Positions 9,582 to 17,660 of a stretch of DNA of 64,000 nucleotides are shown here, piece after piece. The position numbers and the translations under genes were made by a program. The stretch is from Dysosmobacter welbionis (GTDB taxonomy: Bacteria > Bacillota > Clostridia > Oscillospirales > Oscillospiraceae), in NCBI RefSeq assembly GCF_005121165.3, contig NZ_CP034413.3:186001-250000 (forward strand), written 5' to 3'. The number at the start of each line of letters is the position of its first letter. The first letter of the stretch is position 1. Under the pieces are notes generated by a model. That model did no database searches. It worked only from the letters and a program-made list of their open reading frames with translations, and was not told the DNA's origin.

Positions 9582-10096
9582 GGCGCTTCCTCCCTCACCA
9601 GGGCGTAAATGCAGGAATCCAGCATCTCCCCGTTTTTGTACACGCTCCGCCGCAGAGTGCCCTCCAGGGCGAACCCCGCCTTCTCCAACACCCGGCGGGA
9701 GGCCGCATTCCTGGCAAATGCCTCAGCGTGGATGCGGACGATGTCCCAGGCTGCAAAGCCCTCCCGGCACATGGTTTCCACAGCGGCGGTCATGATCCCG
9801 CGGCCCCAGAAGGGCTCTCCCAGCCAGTAGCCCAGCTCTGCGCTCCTCCGGTATACATCGCTGCCCAGGAACAGGCCGATGCTGCCCGCAGCTTCGCCGT
9901 CCACCTCAATGGCCCGGCACATCTGACCCCGGCCCTCCTGCCGGATGCAGCTCTCCACAAACGTGGCCGCATCCTGTGGGGCATAGGGGCAGGGAAACAC
10001 GTCCCGCAGGTTGGCGGCGATCTTTGCATTGTCCGCGTACCGGGCGATGGAGGCAGCATCTGCCTCCCGCCAGGGCCGCAGGGTAAAGTCCGTCAT
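9578..10096 (-). CDS. GNAT family N-acetyltransferase (RimJ/RimL-like)
   Basis: Acetyl-CoA-dependent N-acetyltransferase of 172 residues. The acetyl-CoA-binding motif A region reads LGYWLGEPFWGRGIMTAAV, and the C-terminal part (GFALEGTLRRSVYKNGEM) is typical of RimJ/RimL-like ribosomal or small-molecule acetylases. It sits 9 bp after rseP and overlaps ispG by 4 bp, an insertion in an otherwise standard gene order. Substrate unknown. Confidence 0.85.
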   Translation of the reverse strand: MTDFTLRPWREADAASIARYADNAKIAANLRDVFPCPYAPQDAATFVESCIRQEGRGQMCRAIEVDGEAAGSIGLFLGSDVYRRSAELGYWLGEPFWGRGIMTAAVETMCREGFAAWDIVRIHAEAFARNAASRRVLEKAGFALEGTLRRSVYKNGEMLDSCIYALVREEAP

Positions 10097-10105
10097 GACT
10101 CGCTC

Positions 10106-11176
10106 CTATCCGAACAGTTTGAACACATCATTGAATGTCACCACCAGCATGAAGCCCATCAGGGCCACAAAGCCCACGGTGTTCACCGCCATCTCATACT
10201 TCTCCGGGATCTTCTTTCGGAACAGCTTCATGGCGATCTCATCAATGATGAGGAAGAAGATCTTGCCGCCGTCCAGAGCCGGGATGGGCAGCATGTTCAT
10301 CACTGCCAGGTTCACCGCCAGCATGGCGCCGAAGTAGAGGATGTTCTCCACCGCGGCGGCAATGGTCTCTGACGCGGTGCCCACCTGGGTGATAGTGGAG
10401 ACGATGCCCACCGGGCCGCTGAGATCGTCCATGCCCGCCTGACCGGTCACCAGCATCTGCAGGCTCAGCCGCACGATCCGCACAAAGTCGATGGTGTTCA
10501 GCCAGCTGGTCTTCAGGATCGTCCAGAGATTGGCCTCCTCAATCTGGTCTCTTGCGATATAGACGCCGTAGCCCTGATAGGTCTCCCCCTCTGTGCCGGT
10601 GTAGGTGCCCCATGTGACGTCGTTCAGCTCCACCTTCTCGCCGTCCCGCAGGACCACCAAATCCATGGGCTGGCCCTGGTGCAGGCTCATCAGCAGGGAC
10701 ACGTCACTGTACAGGTACACCCGCTCCCCATTGACGGAATAAAAAATATCTCCGGCCTGGATAGTCTGGCCGTTCCGCTCCTCAAACTCCGGCGCGGTCC
10801 CGGCGGCCGCCGGGATCAGAAATCCCTGGGCACCGCTATACACCGCCAGAATGATGAGGAACCCCGCCAGGAAATTCATAAAGGAGCCGGCGGCAAAAAT
10901 CACCACCTTTTTCCAGAAGCCCTGACGGCCCAGAGACCGCTCGTCGCCAGAGTCCTCATCCTCCCCCTCCATAGCGCAGAAGCCGCCGATGGGCAGCAAC
11001 CGGAGGGAATACTGGGTCTCCTCCGTCTCCTTGTGCCAGATCAGAGGCCCCATGCCGATGGAAAACTCGTTGACCCGCACGCCGCAGAGCTTGGCGGCCA
11101 GGAAGTGGCCCAGCTCGTGGACGGCGATCAGTACGCCGAAAATCAGAATGGCCGCCAGGATATACACAATGGTCAT
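10106..11176 (-). CDS. rseP: Site-2 zinc metalloprotease RseP/RasP
   Basis: Intramembrane protease cleaving anti-sigma factors and signal peptide remnants within the membrane, 356 residues. The first membrane span carries the zinc motif HELGHF (about residues 20-25). A PDZ domain lies in the middle (about 125-205), and the second zinc-binding motif is NMLPIPALDGG near residue 320, followed by a last membrane span. An acidic insert (EGEDEDSGDE) follows the first core. Order dxr-rseP-ispG is conserved in Firmicutes. Confidence 0.95.
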   Translation of the reverse strand: MTIVYILAAILIFGVLIAVHELGHFLAAKLCGVRVNEFSIGMGPLIWHKETEETQYSLRLLPIGGFCAMEGEDEDSGDERSLGRQGFWKKVVIFAAGSFMNFLAGFLIILAVYSGAQGFLIPAAAGTAPEFEERNGQTIQAGDIFYSVNGERVYLYSDVSLLMSLHQGQPMDLVVLRDGEKVELNDVTWGTYTGTEGETYQGYGVYIARDQIEEANLWTILKTSWLNTIDFVRIVRLSLQMLVTGQAGMDDLSGPVGIVSTITQVGTASETIAAAVENILYFGAMLAVNLAVMNMLPIPALDGGKIFFLIIDEIAMKLFRKKIPEKYEMAVNTVGFVALMGFMLVVTFNDVFKLFG

Positions 11177-11203
11177 GCAAAAACTCCCGTCAAAAAACTT
11201 GCT

Positions 11204-12349
11204 TCAAGCCCGGTCCAGCACCGCCTGCCGCGCCGCCTGGTCCGCCGCCAGAATGTCCTCCAGCGCCGGTTCCTGCTCCGCCGGCACAGCTGCCCGGGCC
11301 TCCGCCACCAGGCGGGGAATGTCGTGGAAGCCGATCCTGCCCGCCAGGAACAGGCCCACCGCCTCCTCATTGGCGCCGTTCAAAACAGCGCAGGCGGTGC
11401 CGCCCTGAGCCGCCGCCGCCTCTGCCAGCTGCAGACATGGAAATGCATCCCGGTCCGGCTGGGCGAAGGTCAGGGGCGGGCAGGACAGCAGGTCCAGCGG
11501 CTCCGCCGGACTTTCCACCCGTTCGGGGTATGTCATGGCATATCGAATGGGCAGGCGCATATCCGGTGTGCCCAGCTGGGCCAGGACCGCCCCGTCCCGG
11601 TACTCCACCAGGGAGTGGACGATGCTCTGCCGGTGGATCACCACCGACACCTGGTCCAGCGGCAGACGGTAGAGGCGCATGGCCTCGATGACCTCCAGCC
11701 CCTTGTTCATCAGCGTGGCGCAGTCTACGGTGATCTTGGGTCCCATGGTCCAGTTGGGGTGGCGGAGGGCATCCGCTTTGGTCATTTTGCCCACTTCTTC
11801 ATAGGTCATGCCGTAAAAAGGCCCGCCGGAACAGGTCAGGATCAGCCGCCGGATCTCCCGGCGGTCGGCGCAGCCCTGAAGGCACTGGAAGATGGCCGAG
11901 TGCTCCGAGTCCACAGGCACGATCTCGGCGCCGTGCGTATCCGCCGCATCCATCACCAGCTGTCCGGCGCAGACCAACGTCTCCTTGTTGGCCAGGGCGA
12001 TGCGCTTTCTCTCCCGGATGGCGGCCAGGGTGGGACGCAGTCCCACCATACCCACCACGGCGGTGACGACCGTATCCGCCTCCGGGCAGACAGCGGCCTC
12101 CAGCAGGGCCTCCGGGCCTCCCAAAACCTTGGTGTCCATGTCGGCCAGGCGTACCGCCAGGTCACGGGCCGCCGCCTCATCGGTGAGGACCGCCAGCCGG
12201 GGCCGGAATTTTCGGACCTGCGCCTCCAGCCGCTCCACATCCATGTGGGCGGTAAGGGCGGCCACACGCAGTCCCAGCTGCTCCGCCACGTCCAATGTCT
12301 GGCGGCCGATAGAACCGGTGGCACCTAAAATTGAAATCGTCTTGCTCAT
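11204..12349 (-). CDS. dxr: 1-deoxy-D-xylulose 5-phosphate reductoisomerase
   Basis: NADPH-dependent first committed enzyme of the MEP pathway, 381 residues. The N-terminal nucleotide-binding motif is ILGATGSIGRQT. The metal/substrate-binding segment is VDSEHSAIFQ, and the family segment PNWTMGPKITVDCATLMNKG is present. It lies between cdsA and rseP on the same strand and probably in the same operon. Confidence 0.97.
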   Translation of the reverse strand: MSKTISILGATGSIGRQTLDVAEQLGLRVAALTAHMDVERLEAQVRKFRPRLAVLTDEAAARDLAVRLADMDTKVLGGPEALLEAAVCPEADTVVTAVVGMVGLRPTLAAIRERKRIALANKETLVCAGQLVMDAADTHGAEIVPVDSEHSAIFQCLQGCADRREIRRLILTCSGGPFYGMTYEEVGKMTKADALRHPNWTMGPKITVDCATLMNKGLEVIEAMRLYRLPLDQVSVVIHRQSIVHSLVEYRDGAVLAQLGTPDMRLPIRYAMTYPERVESPAEPLDLLSCPPLTFAQPDRDAFPCLQLAEAAAAQGGTACAVLNGANEEAVGLFLAGRIGFHDIPRLVAEARAAVPAEQEPALEDILAADQAARQAVLDRA

Positions 12350-12406
12350 AGCATTATCCTATTCTAAACAGCTGAAAACAATCCTAAATCTTCCCAAATC
12401 ACCCGT

Positions 12407-13290
12407 TCAGAGCAGCTGTAAGGCCAGCCACACGAAGGGCGCCACGAAGGTAACAGAGTCAAACCGGTCCAGGATGCCGCCATGGCCCGGCAGCAGGTTG
12501 CCATAATCCTTGACGCCGAACTCCCGCTTGATGACGGAGAAACTCAGGTCGCCGATCTGGCTGATGGTGCTGCCGATAATACCCAGTGCAAAGACTGCCC
12601 CCCAGGAGATCTGCGGACCAGCTGCCATCTCGATTGGCGGATAAACAGTCAGGGTGTGTGCCATGCTGTCCGCGACTAGCTTAAAAACCGTCATGCCGAT
12701 GACACCACCCAGCAGACCGCCTATGGCTCCTTCCACAGTCTTTTTGGGGCTGACCTTGGGGGCCAGCTTGTGCTTGCCGCACAGCATTCCGGCAAAGAGC
12801 GCGAAGGTGTCGCTGCCAAAGGAGATGGCCAAGGGCAGAAACACCTGCAGCATCCCGATGGCGGGCATCATCCGAAGCCGCAGCAGACAGGAGAACATCA
12901 AGGGGAACGCCAGCCCGGCGAAGATAGCGCAGGTGACAGCGGCAAAGGGGATGCCCTGCTCCTCGTCATACCGGTGGATAGCCAGGGCAAAGATCGCAAA
13001 GATGAACACCGCGCCCAACAGGGCGGCGAAGGGCAGCACCGGCAGGGCAGTCAGCTCCGTGTTCTCAATGGACATTTCCCCGTACACGCACACCGGCACC
13101 GCCGCCGCGGCGATCACTGTCAGGGGGTCAGGGGCTTGCCCCTCTCTCCCGCCGCCGCGCGCATCAGCTCCCAGGCGCCGATGGCGCACATGGCCGCCAG
13201 CAATAGCATGGTGGCCCAGGACGGGGCCCAGCCCAGGATCAGTATCAGGAGCGGCAGGCCCACTACGGCCACCATCACACGCTTGAACAT
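12407..13290 (-). CDS. cdsA: Phosphatidate cytidylyltransferase CdsA, frame broken by 8-bp duplication
   Basis: Makes CDP-diacylglycerol from phosphatidate and CTP in the membrane. The N-terminus (MFKRVMVAVVGLPLL, ATG at 13290) is in one frame and stops after KPLTP. The remainder (LTVIAAAAVPVCVYG onward) is in another frame. The break coincides with a perfect tandem duplication of CCCCTGAC (plus-strand 13119-13126 and 13127-13134); removing one copy joins KPL to TVIAAAA and gives 291 residues, the usual length. The CDP-transferase signature is intact near the C-terminus (SVIKREFGVKDYGNLLPGHGG, then LDRFDS). At least six membrane segments. Essential in most bacteria, so a real null is unlikely. 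Confidence 0.9.
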
Positions 13291-13323
13291 AGGATCAGCC
13301 CTTTTCTCAATTTCTGTAAAGGT

Positions 13324-14069
13324 TTATTTCTTTACGCCGCCGAACCGGCGGTCTCTCTGTTGGTAGGCTGCAATGGCCCGGTCTAGCTCCGCTTCGTCGA
13401 AGTCCGGCCACAGGGTATCCGTGTAATAGAACTCCGAATAGGCGCACTGCCACAGCAGGAAGTTGCTCAACCGCTGCTCTCCGCTGGGCCGGATGATAAG
13501 CTCCGGGTCCGGGATTCCCGCAGAGTCCAGATAGCTGGAGAACAGGGCATCATCCAACTCCTCCGGCCGCCTCTTTCCGGCGGCGCAGTCGGTGGCAAAA
13601 CGCCGGGCTGCTCGCAGAATCTCGTCTCGCCCGCCGTAATTCAGGCACACATTGGCCTGGAAATCGTCCTTGGACAGGTGCTCCGTGATCTCGTCCGTCT
13701 CCCGGGCCAGGGCCCGCAGATCCGGGGCGATAGGGGTCATGTCCCGAAGAAGTGGAGCCGGATGTGGTCCTTCTCCATGGTGTCCACTGCCTCCAGCAGA
13801 TACCGCTTCAGCAGGGCCATGATGGCAGAGACCTCCACCTCTGACCGCTTCCAGTTTTCCGTGGAAAAGGCGTACACCGTCAGGTACTTTACGCCGATGT
13901 TCTTGCAGTAGGTAGCGATGCGGCGGAACGTCTCCGCTCCTGCCTTGTGGCCAGCGGTGCGGGGCAGGCCCCGCTTCGTGGCCCAGCGGCCGTTGCCGTC
14001 CATGATGATCGCAATGTGGCGGGGCGGGACCAAGGGCTGGTCCACCGCACCGTTGATACTCTCTGGCAT
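13324..14069 (-). CDS. uppS: Isoprenyl (undecaprenyl) diphosphate synthase UppS, frameshifted
   Basis: cis-Prenyltransferase making the C55 carrier for cell-wall synthesis. The N-terminal half (HIAIIMDGNGRWA, RTAGHKAGAE) stops at HFFGT, and the C-terminal half (IAPDLRALARETDE, NYGGRDEI, ELIIRPSGEQRLSNFLLWQ) continues in another frame. One missing G in the GGG run at plus-strand 13743-13745 explains it: restoring GGGG gives HFFGDMTPIAP and 248 residues. The two frames overlap as ATGA. The ATG at 14069 (MPESINGA) is preferred; other in-frame ATGs at 14084 and 14117 lack a ribosome site. Followed by cdsA. Confidence 0.9.
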
Positions 14070-14484
14070 GATAAATTCTCTCATTTCAAAATGGATTGTT
14101 GGGGGGATCTGTCCCATTGGACGGGAAATGCAGCCATGATGATGGCTGGCCCATTCTCTCCCCCATTGTCGTCATCGCAAAGTCCGCTAAACGCAGTTTC
14201 CGCCTGCGGCAAAACTGCGCCCCTCCTCTCCCCACTGTGCAAAATACAGCGGAGCCGGTGTGAGACGGTGCCTGTGTATTTACGGGAGACCGATGAAAAT
14301 CGGGGGTGCAAAACCGCATTTGACCAGCTGCTCTTTCCGCCCGTTCCGCTTTACCCGCAAGCGGTACGCCGCGTCTGTAAGGCGGCAGAACCGCCAAAAA
14401 CTGCGCAGCTGCTGCGCACTGGCCGAGCGTTGTGGCAAGAAACACAGGTATTTACTGGATAGCCAGAACCGCACACCGGGATGA
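14070..14484. other. Intergenic region upstream of uppS, no supported gene
   Basis: About 400 bases with several GC-rich inverted repeats, for example CGCAGTTT / AAACTGCG with an inner CCGC / GCGG (about 14193-14221). Short open frames exist on both strands, but none has a good ribosome site or a recognisable protein. It probably holds the uppS promoter and transcript ends. Confidence 0.5.
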
Positions 14485-14802
14485 TTAATATCTTGGTACA
14501 GCCGCCAAGCGGGAAAGCATCACTGCCACGCAGAGGGCGCTGACAGCCCAGCAGAGGCCGAAAAGGCCTATATTCACAGAGTTGGAAATGGAGGCAATAC
14601 CCAGAGAGAGCCCCAGCCAGTTGGCAAACAGACTGCGAATCAAGAAGAAAAATCCCAGCAGCATGGCAACCACGTGCCCGGCAAACAGCCCCCGGAGATC
14701 CTTCCGATGCCGCAGACTCCGCCAGCCCAGGAAAAACTCTATCGCGCTGACCGCGATCACACCTCCGATGAACAGGGGAATCACTTCTGCTTCAAACGAC
14801 AT
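14485..14802 (-). CDS. Hypothetical small membrane protein
   Basis: A 105-residue protein of unknown function. It has three or four hydrophobic segments: VIPLFIGGVIAVSAIEF near the N-terminus, GLFAGHVVAMLLGFFFLI in the middle and two at the C-terminus. A strong AAGGAGGAGG ribosome site precedes ATG 14802. It lies 43 bp downstream of another small membrane protein gene and the two probably form a pair inserted between frr and uppS. No family recognised. Confidence 0.65.
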   Translation of the reverse strand: MSFEAEVIPLFIGGVIAVSAIEFFLGWRSLRHRKDLRGLFAGHVVAMLLGFFFLIRSLFANWLGLSLGIASISNSVNIGLFGLCWAVSALCVAVMLSRLAAVPRY

Positions 14803-14845
14803 TTGTACCTCCTCCTTTTTGTATCGGGAGAAATGTGTCGGCTGC

Positions 14846-15133
14846 TTAGTTCCCCTTTTCCCACCAGCGGTCGAACTTCCAAGGAAAGTGGAAGCCGCAG
14901 GCGCGGCAGTATTGGGTCTCCTCCATGGAAAACCAGGGCAGGATGAAGCGCCCACAGTTGGGACAGCGGAGATGGCGCAGTTCAATCCCCCTAAAGGCGA
15001 TTGCCGCAGCAACTCCCATGGCCAGGAATACCAACCCCAGTCCGCCCCGGATCCCGCCCGCCAGACACAAAAGCAAAACCGCTGCAAACAGTGTTCCCCT
15101 GGCTGCCGAATACCATTTCTGTTCCAGTTTCAT
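14846..15133 (-). CDS. Small membrane protein with C-terminal zinc ribbon
   Basis: A 95-residue protein with two hydrophobic spans (about residues 12-50) followed by a four-Cys zinc ribbon, CPNCGRFILPWF...CRACGFHF. The ATG at 15133 has AAGGAGAGG upstream. Its architecture matches the protein encoded at 24904-25248 (membrane spans then CPYCG...CDRCG), so the two may be paralogues. Function unknown. Confidence 0.65.
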   Translation of the reverse strand: MKLEQKWYSAARGTLFAAVLLLCLAGGIRGGLGLVFLAMGVAAAIAFRGIELRHLRCPNCGRFILPWFSMEETQYCRACGFHFPWKFDRWWEKGN

Positions 15134-15567
15134 AGTCCCCTCTCCTTCAGTCAATAACCCCCAGATTCCACTTCCGCAGCTGCCGGTCCAACAGCAGTGA
15201 ACAGAGGAGGACGCCAATACGACGACCACCCCGATGAGATCTGCACCATCCGCCACAGGACGGCAGTCGGGGAATCGCAGAAAGCCATGGTGTGCCCAAA
15301 GGCCAGCCCAAATCGGCGCTTGCACTGATACACCGGCGCCTGTCAGCGCGGAGAGCCGCTGCACCGGAACGGTTCTGAAGCGTTTTTTCTCTTTTACCGG
15401 CCCCCCGTGGAAGCGGCTCCGGCGGGAGCAGAATCCCCCCGGCCGCCGGGCGGCGGCCCCGAGTGACCGCAGGTCACCTCACAGACCCTGAAAGGGTGAC
15501 AGCACCTTACAAAATGTGCAATGCCCCCGGCGGGCAGCCGTGCTCCCGCCGGAGGCCCCGGCGGCTT
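15134..15567. other. Intergenic region between frr and zinc-ribbon gene, no supported gene
   Basis: About 430 GC-rich bases without a convincing gene. It contains a perfect 8-bp stem CCGGCGGG / CCCGCCGG (about 15527-15552) shortly after the frr stop, which may stabilise or end the frr transcript although no T-run follows. No structured RNA family was recognised. Confidence 0.45.
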
Positions 15568-16125
15568 TTACACCGCCATCAGTTCCTTTTCCTTTTTGGC
15601 CAGCAGCGCATCCAGCTCCTTGCAGCTGTCGTCCGTCAGCTTCTGGAGATCCTTCTCCGCCTGCTTCAGATCGTCCTCCGTGATCTCGGAGGCTTTCTCC
15701 TTCTTCTTGAACGCCTCCATGGCGTCCCGGCGGATGTTGCGGATGGCCACCTTGCCGTTCTCCGCGTACTTGTGAATCTGCTTCACCAGTTCCTTGCGGC
15801 GCTCCTCCGTCAGCTGGGGGAAGCTCAGCCGGATGCTGGCGCCGTCGTTCTGGGGGTTGATACCCAGATCGGAGTTCTGGATGGCCTTTTCAATGCTCTT
15901 CACCGCCGTCTTGTCCCAGGGGGAAATCAGCAGTGTCCGGGCGTCGGGGGAAGAGATGGCCGCAATCTGCTGGATGGGGGTGGGGCTGCCGTAGTAGTCC
16001 ACCATGATCCGGTCCAGCACGGAGGCATTGGCCCGGCCCGCCCGCACGGAGGCAAAGTCCGCGGCCACGGAGTCGATGCTCTTCTTCATCTTGCCCTCAT
16101 AAATCTTGTAATCTTCCTTCAGCAT
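15568..16125 (-). CDS. frr: Ribosome recycling factor
   Basis: Releases ribosomes from mRNA after termination together with EF-G, 185 residues, the standard length. Typical features are the N-terminal KIYEGKMKKSIDSVAADFASVRAGRANAS region (about residues 6-34), the PQNDGASIRLSFPQLTEERR segment and the long C-terminal helix with EKASEITEDDLKQAEKDLQK. It lies 60 bp after pyrH, the conserved arrangement. Confidence 0.97.
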   Translation of the reverse strand: MLKEDYKIYEGKMKKSIDSVAADFASVRAGRANASVLDRIMVDYYGSPTPIQQIAAISSPDARTLLISPWDKTAVKSIEKAIQNSDLGINPQNDGASIRLSFPQLTEERRKELVKQIHKYAENGKVAIRNIRRDAMEAFKKKEKASEITEDDLKQAEKDLQKLTDDSCKELDALLAKKEKELMAV

Positions 16126-16185
16126 AAATAGGTCCTTCCTTTCACAGTTGAGTGTATGGGGAGGCGCTGTCGCGCATGCGTGCTC

Positions 16186-16902
16186 TCATTCCTTGACGAT
16201 GGTGCCCACGTTCTCACCGCACAGGGCCCGGATGATGTTCCGCGGGTCCTTCAGGGCAAACAGCAGCACCGGAATGTGGTTGTCCATGGACAGGGACGTG
16301 GCGGTGGAGTCCATCACCGCCAGGTGCTGGGCCAGCACATCGTCATAAGTGATGACGTCGTACTTCACCGCAGTGGGGTCCTTTACCGGGTCGGCCGTGT
16401 AGACGCCGTCCACGTTCTTGGCCAGCAAAATCACGTCGGCGTCGATCTCCGCCGCCCGCAGCACCGCCGCAGTGTCCGTGGAGAAGTAGGGATTGCCGGT
16501 GCCTGCGCCGAAGATCACCACCCGGCCCTTCTCCAGGTGCCGAATGGCCCGGGAACGGATGTAGGGCTCCGCCACAGCCCGCATCTCAATGGCGGTCTGC
16601 ACCCGGACGGGAATCCCCTTCTGCTCACACACGTCCGCCACAGCCAGGCAGTTCATCACCGTGGCCAGCATTCCCATGTGGTCGGCCCGGGTGCGCTCCA
16701 TGGCGCCGCCGCTGTTTTTCGCACCGCGCCAGAAGTTGCCGCCGCCCACCACCAGACCTACCTGGACGCCCATGTCCAGACACTCCTTGATGACATCGCA
16801 GACCTGACCAATCACCTCAAAATCCAGGCCGGTATGCTTGTCACCGGCCAGGGCCTCGCCGCTGATCTTCAGCAGGACCCGTTTATACACAGGCTTCGCC
16901 AT
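16186..16902 (-). CDS. pyrH: UMP kinase
   Basis: Phosphorylates UMP to UDP in pyrimidine nucleotide synthesis; hexameric amino-acid-kinase fold, 238 residues. Motifs include KISGEALAG at the N-terminus, [10 protein letters not shown], and [16 protein letters not shown]. frr follows downstream. A perfect 19-bp palindrome lies 29 bp upstream of the start. Confidence 0.97.
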   Translation of the reverse strand: MAKPVYKRVLLKISGEALAGDKHTGLDFEVIGQVCDVIKECLDMGVQVGLVVGGGNFWRGAKNSGGAMERTRADHMGMLATVMNCLAVADVCEQKGIPVRVQTAIEMRAVAEPYIRSRAIRHLEKGRVVIFGAGTGNPYFSTDTAAVLRAAEIDADVILLAKNVDGVYTADPVKDPTAVKYDVITYDDVLAQHLAVMDSTATSLSMDNHIPVLLFALKDPRNIIRALCGENVGTIVKE

Positions 16903-16930
16903 GATGAAAACCTCCGTCTGTTCTGCTCAC

Positions 16931-16949
16931 AAAATATCATTGATATTTT
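16931..16949. promoter_or_regulatory. Perfect 19-bp palindrome upstream of pyrH
   Basis: AAAATATCA-T-TGATATTTT is a perfect 9-1-9 inverted repeat, AT-rich in a GC-rich surrounding and close to the start of pyrH. Its size and symmetry suit a dimeric repressor operator overlapping the promoter. No regulator was identified. Confidence 0.45.
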
Positions 16950-17021
16950 AGCGTATTTTTCCGCTTTTGCATAGGGGGTAGACAAAGTTTTTCCAAAAAA
17001 GCAGGTCCTGCGGACAGGAAG

Positions 17022-17048
17022 AAGAGAGGACCGTGGTCCTCTCTTTCC
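17022..17048 (-). terminator. Intrinsic terminator after engB
   Basis: A stem AAGAGAGGACC / GGTCCTCTCTT lies just beyond the engB stop and is followed on the minus strand by CTTCTTCC. It separates the lon-engB transcript from pyrH. Confidence 0.75.
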
Positions 17049-17051
17049 GCA

Positions 17052-17648
17052 TTATCCCCCGCAGGTCTGGACCAGCAGGCGGATCAGGTCCTCTTTCCCC
17101 ATTCCCTTCTCCGCGGAAAAGGGGAGCAGAATATCCGCCTCCGTCAGCTCCAGCGTCTCCCGGACCAGTTGAAGGGCCGGCTCCACCTGGCTCTTTTTCA
17201 GCTTATCCAGCTTGTTGGCCACCACGATCTCCGGACAGCCCGTCTGGCGGAACCAGTCGTGCATCACAAGATCGTTGGCCGTGGGCTTGTGGCGGATGTC
17301 CACGATCAGCACGCCGGTGGTGATCCGGTCCGCCTCCTCCTGGAAGTAGCTCTCCATCAGCTTCGCCCACCGCTCCTTCTCCGCCTGGGAGACCCTGGCA
17401 TAGCCGTACCCCGGCAGATCCACCAGATAGGCCCGGCGGTCAATGAGGAAGTAGTTCACCTGAGTGGTCTTGCCGGGGGAGGCGCCCACATAGGCAAGGT
17501 TCTTCCGTCCCACCAGCCGGTTGATGACAGAACTCTTTCCCACATTGGACCGGCCTGCAAATGCGAACTGGGGCAGACCGTCCCGAATGAAATCCTCCCG
17601 CCGTCCGGCAGAGCGGACAAACTCCGCCTTGGCAAAATTCAAAGCCAT
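17052..17648 (-). CDS. engB: Ribosome biogenesis GTPase EngB/YsxC
   Basis: GTPase for assembly of the large ribosomal subunit, 198 residues. The G1 motif is AGRSNVGKSS, the G2/switch region is GKTTQVNYF, G3 is DLPGYGYA and G4 is ANKLDK. It directly follows lon (12 bp), the arrangement lon-ysxC known from Bacillus and Clostridia. Confidence 0.96.
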   Translation of the reverse strand: MALNFAKAEFVRSAGRREDFIRDGLPQFAFAGRSNVGKSSVINRLVGRKNLAYVGASPGKTTQVNYFLIDRRAYLVDLPGYGYARVSQAEKERWAKLMESYFQEEADRITTGVLIVDIRHKPTANDLVMHDWFRQTGCPEIVVANKLDKLKKSQVEPALQLVRETLELTEADILLPFSAEKGMGKEDLIRLLVQTCGG

Positions 17649-17660
17649 ACAAACACTCCT

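Noticed and set aside
12407-13189. Alternative cdsA start giving a 260-residue protein
   Set aside because: Its first about 20 residues (RHRRLGADARGG) are a wrong-frame reading; the true N-terminal membrane segment lies in the other frame up to 13290.
14118-14484. Short open frames upstream of uppS
   Set aside because: No ribosome site, no conserved pattern, Arg/Cys-rich composition typical of chance frames.
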